Origin: a bacterium UBA2214
Lineage (GTDB): Bacteria > Zhuqueibacterota > Zhuqueibacteria > Residuimicrobiales > Residuimicrobiaceae
Direction of reading: 5' to 3'
Length of the DNA stretch: 64,000 bases
Assembly (NCBI GenBank): GCA_002327255.1
Contig: DCUM01000204.1
Location: 1 to 64,000, forward strand
This document shows positions 1 to 7,083 of the stretch, in pieces (the stretch's first letter is position 1; the number at the start of each line of letters is the position of its first letter). The notes below the pieces were generated by a model, which saw nothing but the letters and a program-made list of their open reading frames with translations, ran no database searches and had not been told where the DNA came from. The position numbers and the translations under genes are program-made.

Positions 1-1
1 C

Positions 2-1162
2 TTTGATCTCATCGATACAGGCGGGTACGTTCCCGGAAGCAAGGATATCTTTGAAAAAGCGATTCGGGAACAGATCCATTACGCCATGGATGAAGCGGAT
101 GTGATCGTTTTGGTAGTCGATGTCACTACCGGCATCACGGCATTGGATGAAGAGATCGCGCATATTCTGAAAAAAGGCCAATCGCGCGTCATCGTGGCTG
201 TGAACAAAATTGATAATGAGTATCGCGAATCCGATCTCGGAGAGTTTTACCGGCTCGGACTCGGAGAGCCTTATTCCATCTCTGCGATCAGCGGCCGCTC
301 CATGGGTGATTTCCTCGATGCCATAATCGAAATGCTGCCGCGAAAAATGCAGGTAAAGGAAGAAGAGAGCGGCGCCATCCGTCTGGCTGTGTTGGGACGC
401 CCCAATGTCGGTAAATCGTCGTATGTCAATGCCATTCTCGGACTCGACAAGCAAATCGTCACACCCATTCCGGGCACGACGCGCGATGCCGTGGATACGC
501 TCTTCAGGTACAAGGAGAAGGAGCTGATCCTCGTCGATACGGCCGGATTGCGAAAACGTGCAAAAGTCAAAGAGAATGTGGAGTATTTCAGCACGGTGCG
601 CTCATACCGTGCTCTGGAAAAATGCGATGTGGCCATCGTCCTCATCGATGCCACACAGCCGGTTGCGGATCAGGATCAGAAGATTTTACAAAGTGCGGCC
701 GAAGCGGGAAAAGGGATCGTTCTCGGCGTCAACAAATGGGATGCTGTGGAAAAGGACAGCACCACCGCCCACAAAATAGAGAAGGATATTCAGGAAACAT
801 TGAAAGATCTGGCGTATATCCCGATCATGTTCATTTCGGTGCTTGATAAAATTCGCGTCTTTCGCCTCCTGGATATGGCGTTGTCGGTATACGAGGAATG
901 CCGGCGGGAAGTGCCCACGGCCGAGCTCAACCAGCTGCTGCGCGCGGTCATAGAAAAAAACCATCCGCCGGCCTATGGCACCAAATGGGTCAAAATTAAT
1001 TATGTGACACAAACGCGGAGCAATCCGCCCCAGTTTACGTTTTTCACCAATGAGCCGCTCGGCATAAAAGCGAATTATCGTAATTATCTGGAAAATCAAA
1101 TACGTGTTCAATATGGCTTTGCGGGTGTGCCGATTCGGCTGCGCTTCCGTCAAAAAAATTAA
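2..1162 (+). CDS. der: Ribosome biogenesis GTPase Der/EngA (5' end outside window)
   Basis: Der is a double-GTPase that binds the 50S subunit and is needed for ribosome assembly. The reading frame is open from base 2, so about 386 residues are present and roughly the first 50-60 (including the first P-loop) lie upstream of the window. Visible parts are DTGG (G3 of domain 1), NKID (G4 of domain 1), then a complete second G domain with GRPNVGKSS, DTAG and NKWD, and a C-terminal KH-like domain ending in RLRFRQKN. The arrangement of two tandem G domains plus a KH-like tail is diagnostic. The stop lies 13 bases upstream of the chosen start of the next gene. Confidence 0.95.
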   Translation, partial: FDLIDTGGYVPGSKDIFEKAIREQIHYAMDEADVIVLVVDVTTGITALDEEIAHILKKGQSRVIVAVNKIDNEYRESDLGEFYRLGLGEPYSISAISGRSMGDFLDAIIEMLPRKMQVKEEESGAIRLAVLGRPNVGKSSYVNAILGLDKQIVTPIPGTTRDAVDTLFRYKEKELILVDTAGLRKRAKVKENVEYFSTVRSYRALEKCDVAIVLIDATQPVADQDQKILQSAAEAGKGIVLGVNKWDAVEKDSTTAHKIEKDIQETLKDLAYIPIMFISVLDKIRVFRLLDMALSVYEECRREVPTAELNQLLRAVIEKNHPPAYGTKWVKINYVTQTRSNPPQFTFFTNEPLGIKANYRNYLENQIRVQYGFAGVPIRLRFRQKN

Positions 1163-1175
1163 CCGCGAAGATTCC

Positions 1176-2927
1176 TTGAAAAAACACTTTGGCATTCTGA
1201 TCTTCATCCTCTGGCTGGCGCCATCCGTACGGGCACTGGAGCAGAAATCCCTTTCGGAAAAACTCGGTGAGGATTATCTTTCCGGGCAGATTTCCAGGAC
1301 GCTCTATCTGGCCTATCATCTCATCGCCGCGGAAAATCCGGAAAAATTGCCGGCGGCCTACAGAAATTGTCCCATCACCCATGATATCTGCTCCACGCTC
1401 CGCGGTGGTGAAGCGCGCGCGCATCTCGATTCTGCATCAGGAGCGGAAAAAAGTCTGCTTGCCGCAGCCTTGAGCCGTCCCGATGTGTCGCGACTGCCAC
1501 TTCGCCTGATCAGTCCCAAGGGAAACTTTTGCCTCCATTTTACGACGGCAGGCTCTGATTCGGCCACCGAGGCGTTTGTCGCGGAAGCGGCCCGCACCTT
1601 CGATTATGTCTATGATTTGCTGATCCATGAGATGGGATACCATCCACCTCCCGATGATCTCGGGGGCGGGGGAACCCCTCAACTCGATGTCTATATCATG
1701 CAATTCAGTCTCTACGGTGAAACGCGATTCGAACAGAGCGTTCCGGGCAGCAATGGCCAAAGATACACCAGCTTTATCATCATCGATAACGATTTTTTCG
1801 GTTCGGCGTTTAAAACCCAGGGTGTGGACGCGCTGCATGTGACGGCCGCGCATGAATTTTTTCACATGGTGCAGGGGGGCTACCGCTATTTTCCAAGCAC
1901 CAGCATGGATTCCCGCTTCCTGTTCGAAGCCTCTTCGGTTTGGTTCGAAGAAGTCGCCTTCGATGAAGTGAACGACTATCTGCAATATGTGCAGACCTTC
2001 CTCAACTATCCCTCGAATCCTTTCCATGTCTTTTCCAACACCACCTACGGGCTGGGACTTTACATGATCATGCTGGAAAAGCGGCACCATCGTAATACCA
2101 TCCGCAGAATATGGCAGGGTCTCTACGATCAGGAACCCCTGCCTGCGTGGAATGCGGCGCTGGCGCATGACGGAGAACAGATCGGCTTGTCGCTGGCCCA
2201 TTTCGCCGTCTGGAATGGTTTCACGGCCGGCCATGCGGATACGGTGAAATTCTATCCCGAGGCCGATCTCTACCCGCCTCTCACCACAAAAGAAAAAGCG
2301 GTCTTCATGTCGACGCTCGTTATCGAGGGGAACGCCTCGGAGCTGGTCACGCAATACTACTGCATCGAAGTGCCCATGGGCGGTGTTCTGCAGATCACGC
2401 CCTCTCTCAAACGGCCGGCGGACTGGATGTACAGTGTCGCGGTATATGACCCGGCAAAATCCGACAGCTATAAGATCACGGCCGGCAATGGGCGACAAAT
2501 CGTCGGGCCCCTTTCACCCGGATCGGAATTGCAACTGGCCATCACCAATATCAGCTGGCCAACTTTTTCCTATGCGCGCAACGCCCAATCTTTCACCTTC
2601 ACGCTCTCTGCCGCATTCGAACAGCCTTCCGCGGAGGAGGGTATTTATGCCCTGTCACCCGCCCCCTTTGTGCCAGCGCGAGACCAGTTCATGCAGATAC
2701 AGTTCATACTCGCCAGCGCGGAAGAAACGGTGACACTTTACATCCTTTCGGAAAATGGCCGGAAATTAATTGAACGGGAATTACACGGGCTTCCCCCTGG
2801 TGCGAATTGTTACTTTTGGGATGGCAGAGACGCAAACGGGTTGATCGTACCATCCGGCATCTATTTGTGTCACCTGCGGAGCGACAACAAATCGTGGCCC
2901 TTGCGCAAATTTGCCGTGATGCAGTGA
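1176..2927 (+). CDS. Secreted putative metalloprotease with C-terminal FlgD-Ig/type IX-like domain
   Basis: The protein has 583 residues from a TTG start. I preferred this start because the in-frame ATG at 1104 lies inside der and would put 24 non-signal residues before a clean signal peptide (KKHFGILIFILWLAPSVRA). The core resembles the MXAN_6640-type putative metalloprotease family: a zinc-binding HEFFH at about residues 226-230, followed by a SVWFEE segment that may supply the third ligand. The last 90 residues end in SGIYLCHLRS and FAVMQ, as in FlgD-Ig or type IX secretion C-terminal domains, so secretion to the cell surface is likely. The substrate is unknown. The Shine-Dalgarno site at the TTG is weak (GCGAAG), so the start is uncertain. 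Confidence 0.7.
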   Translation: MKKHFGILIFILWLAPSVRALEQKSLSEKLGEDYLSGQISRTLYLAYHLIAAENPEKLPAAYRNCPITHDICSTLRGGEARAHLDSASGAEKSLLAAALSRPDVSRLPLRLISPKGNFCLHFTTAGSDSATEAFVAEAARTFDYVYDLLIHEMGYHPPPDDLGGGGTPQLDVYIMQFSLYGETRFEQSVPGSNGQRYTSFIIIDNDFFGSAFKTQGVDALHVTAAHEFFHMVQGGYRYFPSTSMDSRFLFEASSVWFEEVAFDEVNDYLQYVQTFLNYPSNPFHVFSNTTYGLGLYMIMLEKRHHRNTIRRIWQGLYDQEPLPAWNAALAHDGEQIGLSLAHFAVWNGFTAGHADTVKFYPEADLYPPLTTKEKAVFMSTLVIEGNASELVTQYYCIEVPMGGVLQITPSLKRPADWMYSVAVYDPAKSDSYKITAGNGRQIVGPLSPGSELQLAITNISWPTFSYARNAQSFTFTLSAAFEQPSAEEGIYALSPAPFVPARDQFMQIQFILASAEETVTLYILSENGRKLIERELHGLPPGANCYFWDGRDANGLIVPSGIYLCHLRSDNKSWPLRKFAVMQ

Positions 2928-2934
2928 TTCATGT

Positions 2935-2949
2935 GTTCAATATTTGAAC
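2935..2949. promoter_or_regulatory. Inverted repeat GTTCAA-TAT-TTGAAC, candidate operator
   Basis: A perfect 6-3-6 palindrome lies nine bases upstream of a TTGACA -35 box. Its left half plus spacer (GTTCAATAT) recurs twice more in the next 220 bases. The position upstream of -35 suggests an activator site. Confidence 0.4.
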
Positions 2950-2957
2950 AAAAAAAC

Positions 2958-2986
2958 TTGACAATGCTATTTTTTATTAATACTTT
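2958..2986 (+). promoter_or_regulatory. Sigma70-like promoter TTGACA-N17-TACTTT
   Basis: A perfect -35 hexamer sits 17 bases from a moderate -10. A transcript would start near 2993, directly before an imperfect hairpin plus T6 (2998-3025), with 370 bases of leader ahead of the barrel-TPR gene. Confidence 0.5.
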
Positions 2987-3229
2987 AAAGAGTATGCATG
3001 GGTATGATAAAACATGCCATTTTTTAGCCAGTATTGGTACAGCTGTAGCAATACGATACAATATTGAACGATATTTCACCACTCCATCATTTTGATTTTT
3101 ACCATGCAGCACTCGGTCGTTTTGACAGGGGCAGGCGCGAATCTGTTCAATATAAATACTGCACTTAACGCGATAAATGGGTGCAGCATGGCCTCGATCC
3201 ATTGACAACAACTTTCCTTTCTCAATAGT

Positions 3230-3238
3230 TGGTATAAT
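3230..3238 (+). promoter_or_regulatory. Extended -10 promoter TGGTATAAT
   Basis: A perfect TATAAT has the TGn extension. It gives a transcript start near 3245 and a leader of about 120 bases before the gene at 3365. No good -35 is present; the nearby TTGACA at 3202 is 25 bases away, too far to serve. Confidence 0.5.
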
Positions 3239-3364
3239 TTTTGCAAATTGTAGACGAGTGAATGTAAGACTACCTGGCATCTGCAGCACACGTAAATCAC
3301 ATAAGCTTGTTCATAAAAGCTATTGATTACCTTCCTCGGCGCCTGTAGAGGGGAGAGACGGTTT

Positions 3365-4684
3365 ATGAAGCACATTATATCTGTTTCGGTTATCCTGGTT
3401 TTACTGATGTTAGCCTTTTCAGTCGCAGCTCAGGATGACACGAATCTCGCTTCCAAAAGGAGCAATATCGGAGTGGGTTTCAATCTGGGGCTGCAAAAGC
3501 CTTATTGCGATGTGCTCCACACCGGAGTGGGGCTGGCGGGCGAGTTCATGATGCGTTTTCTGGTTGGCGACTATCTGGATGTCTCGGTGGGATTGGGCTA
3601 TGGCACGCTGAATGATGGTTTCAGCTACAATACCTTTGTGACGGACATGATAACCGGCGACGTCAAGGCAAATATCCATCTGACCCGGCCGGGAAAAACC
3701 AATCCCTATGTTTCGATGGGCATTGGTTTCAATAACTTTTCCTATACACGCAACAAACCATGGGCGATCGGCAGCGAGGAATTTGAAGATGAACGTTTCA
3801 CGGATGGCATCTTTATTTTCGGCGCCGGCACCGACTTTATGCTCACCCCTCAGATTGCCCTCAATACCCTGATCGATTATCGTTTCAGCATGGGCGACGC
3901 TCTGGATGGGGCGGAAGTCGGAAAACACAAAGACGGTTATCTCAATGCACGCGTCGGCATCACCTATTACCTCTCTCCACGGGGACAAAAACCGGCTCAA
4001 ACAGAAGATGAATTACTCGCCTTGCAACGCTCTGAATATGGATCGGCCATGTCTGGTGCAACCGGGTCCAACAACCGTTTCGATATGTTCGAGGCAAAAC
4101 TCGATAAAATGGAAGCCGCGGACGCAAACCTCAGCATGGAACAGTATGTACGCCTGAAATCCCGCGTCGATGAACTCAACCAACTGGTCACCATCAAGGA
4201 AGACGAACTCGACGAACTCAAGTCGACGCTCGATTTCAAAGAACAGCGTATCGCTGATCTGCAATCCGCCCTGCAAACCTCAGAGGCATCCGGCGCCGGT
4301 TCGGCACCCTTGTCACGAGATTTTTCCTATCATTATGAACAGTCCTTGCGCAAATTCTACGCCAGAGACTATCGCGGCGCAATCGCTCTGTTCAGCAGCT
4401 TGCTGCGGGAATATCCAACCCACACACTGGCCAGCAATTGTCAATACTGGCTGGGTGAATGCTATTTCGGCTCGAGAGACTATAAATCGGCGGCAGATGC
4501 TTTCACCGCTGTCTTTAACTATGCGGAATCCACCAAACGGGATGATGCGACGTTGATGCTCGGACGCTGTTATTACAGCCTCAACGAGCGCGGCAAAGCC
4601 CGGGAATATTTCCAGGCGGTCATCGATCAACACCAGGGTAGCGAATACGTGGAGAAGGCACGGCAGTGGTTGCGAAGGTTGTAA
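3365..4684 (+). CDS. Outer-membrane barrel fused to coiled coil and CpoB/YbgF-like TPR domain
   Basis: The ATG at 3365 follows AGGGGAGAGA with good spacing and begins a signal peptide cut near FSVAA-QDD; an in-frame ATG at 3323 would add 14 non-signal residues. The protein has 439 residues. Residues about 25-215 have the alternating pattern and glycines of an OmpA/OMP_b-brl eight-stranded barrel. A heptad coiled coil follows at about 250-305 (ELDELKSTLDFKEQRI), then three TPR-like repeats (FYARDYRGAIALF, YWLGECYF, MLGRCYYSL). Coiled coil plus TPR is the layout of CpoB/YbgF, the Tol-Pal-linked coordinator of envelope constriction. Here it seems tethered to the outer membrane by its own barrel. 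Domain calls are good; the cellular role is inferred. Confidence 0.75.
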   Translation: MKHIISVSVILVLLMLAFSVAAQDDTNLASKRSNIGVGFNLGLQKPYCDVLHTGVGLAGEFMMRFLVGDYLDVSVGLGYGTLNDGFSYNTFVTDMITGDVKANIHLTRPGKTNPYVSMGIGFNNFSYTRNKPWAIGSEEFEDERFTDGIFIFGAGTDFMLTPQIALNTLIDYRFSMGDALDGAEVGKHKDGYLNARVGITYYLSPRGQKPAQTEDELLALQRSEYGSAMSGATGSNNRFDMFEAKLDKMEAADANLSMEQYVRLKSRVDELNQLVTIKEDELDELKSTLDFKEQRIADLQSALQTSEASGAGSAPLSRDFSYHYEQSLRKFYARDYRGAIALFSSLLREYPTHTLASNCQYWLGECYFGSRDYKSAADAFTAVFNYAESTKRDDATLMLGRCYYSLNERGKAREYFQAVIDQHQGSEYVEKARQWLRRL

Positions 4685-4704
4685 GCGGCGTCTGCCAGGA
4701 TCAT

Positions 4705-4737
4705 GGCGGCTGGATTGACTTCAGCCGCCTTTTTTTA
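4705..4737. terminator. Intrinsic terminator after barrel-TPR gene
   Basis: The stem GGCGGCTG/CAGCCGCC has a nine-base loop and is followed by seven T. It lies between convergent genes; the plus-strand gene is the one clearly served. Confidence 0.85.
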
Positions 4738-4920
4738 TCATTTTTCTTTGCTATACTGCAGCACAAATGACTTGATATCATCCAGGTGCGTCAGTATCAT
4801 TCTGGCCTTCGCCAACCCGAATGAAAATGGATAGCGCTCACCTGGATTGAGCGTCAAGATGGGATTGCCTTTGTACTCACCCACCTGGGGTCTATTTAAC
4901 TTTTCACCATTCTCTTCCAT
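4738..4920 (-). CDS. Small conserved protein, 60 residues, unknown function
   Basis: The chosen ATG has AGGAG eight bases upstream. A longer frame reaching 5112 would overlap the cyclase gene and has no ribosome site, so I rejected it. The product (MEENGEKLNRPQVGEYKG...) contains GEYKGNPILTLN and RYPFSFGLAKARMIL. It resembles a family of short cytoplasmic proteins I have seen in FCB-group genomes without an assigned role. There is no signal peptide, membrane span or cysteine. It starts 20 bases after the CHASE2-cyclase stop and is the last gene of that operon, so it may be a soluble accessory, but that is only context. Confidence 0.65.
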   Translation of the reverse strand: MEENGEKLNRPQVGEYKGNPILTLNPGERYPFSFGLAKARMILTHLDDIKSFVLQYSKEK

Positions 4921-4940
4921 AAAAGCTCCTGTTTTGCGGT

Positions 4941-7055
4941 TCACTTCTGTTTCATTTCGTAAATGCCATCCCAGTCCGACGGGGCCGGAACCTCCAAAAA
5001 ATTGAGACAGCGGATGGTATGGATGCGCGAGGGCCCATCGTTGGGAAAATAGCGTAAAACCCTGCGGAAGGAAATCAAAGCATCCGCCCAACGCCGCTCC
5101 CGATAGGCACACAAACCCTCTGTGTAGATATCGATCAAATAATCCTGCTCCAATTGGGGGAGCGAATCCATGCTGCGGAGTTCATAAATGCGAATAGGCC
5201 GGGACTTGCCCACAACCTTGACCTGGTCCAGCTCCCGGCAAAAGGATTTGTCCTTGATACAATGATAAGTACTCTCACTGATGATCAGACTGGTCTGGTA
5301 TTCCTTGTTGGCCCCCTCAAGTCGTGAGGCGAGGTTGACCTGATCGCCGATCACGGTATAGTCGAAAAGCTGCCGGGAACCAAGATTACCGGCGATCATC
5401 TTGCCCGTGTTGATGCCTATGCCAATATTGAAATGACCGTAGGATTCTTCAGGCCAGGTTTTATGCAACTCCTTCAGCCTTTGCAGCATCTCCAGAGCCG
5501 CCTGGCAGGCACGATAGGCATGGTCTTCAAAATAATAGGGCGCGCCAAACAACGCCATGATCTCATCGCCGACAAATTTATCCAGCGTCCCGTTGAATTT
5601 GAAAATGACGTCCACCATTTCACTGAGATACTCCGAAAGCCGGGATACCACCACCTCCGGCTCGTGACTTTCACTGAAGCGGGTGAAACCGCGAATATCC
5701 GAAAATAAAACCGTCAGCTCCTTGCGTTCGCCCCCATAACTGGGCAACTCGCCCGCATCGAGCATTTTTTCCACTACCGCAGGCGCAACATATTGCTGAA
5801 AGGTCTGGCGGATGCGAACTTTTTCTCGCTGCACAATCACAATCTGATAGGCGAGATGCGACACCGAGGCCAGCGCAAATGTCAAAATCGGGACACTCAG
5901 AGGAAGCAGGATATTTAAAAGGTAAAATCCAGCATATACCATCGCACCATAGAATAAGCCCATCAGGATCAACAGACCCAAAGCGCGAAGGCCATGCATC
6001 CAGCGCATTACAAGGCCGGCACAAATGGCCAATATAAGGGAAATTACAAGGAAGAACCAGGAGGGGGCAGGGTGGAGGAAGTCGCCGCGCAGTAGCGTGC
6101 TCAGGGCATTGGCGTGCAGTTCCACACCTGGCATTTTTTGCTTTAAACCGGCATAATCGAAAAAGGGAGTTAATTTGTTGTCTTGCATCTCCTCAGCGGC
6201 AGCACCCACAAAAACGATTTTATCGCGAAACGTCCCCCATGCCAGGTATTGGTCGAAAATATCGGTGTCCTCATCGGCAGCCAGAGCGAAGGTTGAATCA
6301 TCGAGAATGCTGACCAGAGAATAGGTGTGAAAAGTGCGCGCCGGGCCTCTAAAATTGATATACATGGTGTTGTCTTGCACTTTGGGGATATGCGTGGTAC
6401 CCAGGACAAAGGAGTCGGACCAATAATCCGGCAGAACTTCCATGGACTCCCCTCTGAGGAGCCGCGTCGCCTGAATGGCCAACGAATAATAGACGCGTTG
6501 ACCGGAGGGCTGGAAAAGCAGATATCTTCTGATAAAACCATCGGCATCTTCAGGAACATTGACCAAACCCAGGACAGCGCCCGAGCGCATCAGGGGCTGA
6601 ATCGGTTCGAGGACATGCTCATTGTTGGCGAGGCGGCTGCCAATATCCAGTACGATTTTGCCCGCCAGAACGACCTGCTTCATATCGCTCACAGCTGCGG
6701 CGAGCAGCAGATCTTCTTCAGGTGCGTCATGAGTCGGCTCCGTGAACTCGACGTCAAAGATAATCATCCTGGCCCCTGCACGCTTGAGATTATGGACCAG
6801 TCTGGCATAATAGCTGCGCGGGTAGGGCAATTTGCCGGGTAAACTCCGCAAAGTTTGATCATCAATCGCAACGATGACAATGGAAGTATCTCTCGGTGTG
6901 ACCGCGCCCCGCAGGCTGAACAGGGTATTGACTGTTTTGAGTTGAAAAGTATCTATCAACACCATGGACTGCAATACAAGAGCTGTTAGAACGGAGAGGA
7001 AGGCAACCACGATGATCGCCCGATAGCGCTCCCGTGTTCTTTTCTTGTCCAGCAT
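4941..7055 (-). CDS. CHASE2-domain class III adenylate/guanylate cyclase
   Basis: This 704-residue membrane protein has an N-terminal transmembrane helix (about 12-32), an extracytoplasmic CHASE2 sensor (about 45-325, with IVIVAIDDQTL and FVGAAAEEMQDN), and three hydrophobic helices (about 330-400). The catalytic domain is a class III cyclase at about 440-620. Both metal-binding aspartates are present, in FSDIRGF (about 451) and FVGDEIMALFG (about 496), so it should make cAMP or cGMP. The C-terminal 80 residues are TPR-like and end in DWDGIYEM, as in many bacterial CHASE2 cyclases. It lies 28 bases downstream of the barrel gene in a minus-strand operon with a FecR-domain protein, so periplasmic sensing coupled to cyclic nucleotide output is the likely role. 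The ligand is unknown. Confidence 0.9.
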   Translation of the reverse strand: MLDKKRTRERYRAIIVVAFLSVLTALVLQSMVLIDTFQLKTVNTLFSLRGAVTPRDTSIVIVAIDDQTLRSLPGKLPYPRSYYARLVHNLKRAGARMIIFDVEFTEPTHDAPEEDLLLAAAVSDMKQVVLAGKIVLDIGSRLANNEHVLEPIQPLMRSGAVLGLVNVPEDADGFIRRYLLFQPSGQRVYYSLAIQATRLLRGESMEVLPDYWSDSFVLGTTHIPKVQDNTMYINFRGPARTFHTYSLVSILDDSTFALAADEDTDIFDQYLAWGTFRDKIVFVGAAAEEMQDNKLTPFFDYAGLKQKMPGVELHANALSTLLRGDFLHPAPSWFFLVISLILAICAGLVMRWMHGLRALGLLILMGLFYGAMVYAGFYLLNILLPLSVPILTFALASVSHLAYQIVIVQREKVRIRQTFQQYVAPAVVEKMLDAGELPSYGGERKELTVLFSDIRGFTRFSESHEPEVVVSRLSEYLSEMVDVIFKFNGTLDKFVGDEIMALFGAPYYFEDHAYRACQAALEMLQRLKELHKTWPEESYGHFNIGIGINTGKMIAGNLGSRQLFDYTVIGDQVNLASRLEGANKEYQTSLIISESTYHCIKDKSFCRELDQVKVVGKSRPIRIYELRSMDSLPQLEQDYLIDIYTEGLCAYRERRWADALISFRRVLRYFPNDGPSRIHTIRCLNFLEVPAPSDWDGIYEMKQK

Positions 7056-7083
7056 CGGCTAATATCCTCTTCCCGCTGCGAAA

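Larger units (their letters stand above)
2928..3364. other. AT-rich regulatory intergenic region
   Basis: This stretch of about 440 bases has no convincing coding frame; short minus-strand frames here lack ribosome sites. It holds two sigma70-like promoters, an inverted repeat, a hairpin followed by six T (about 2998-3025), and three copies of the 9-mer GTTCAATAT (2935, minus-strand copy at 3061-3069, and 3145). A small RNA could start at the first promoter, but nothing proves it. Confidence 0.5.

Noticed and set aside
3202..3238. TTGACA at 3202 paired with TATAAT at 3233
   Set aside because: The spacer is 25 bases, too long; the TATAAT is kept as an extended -10 element instead.
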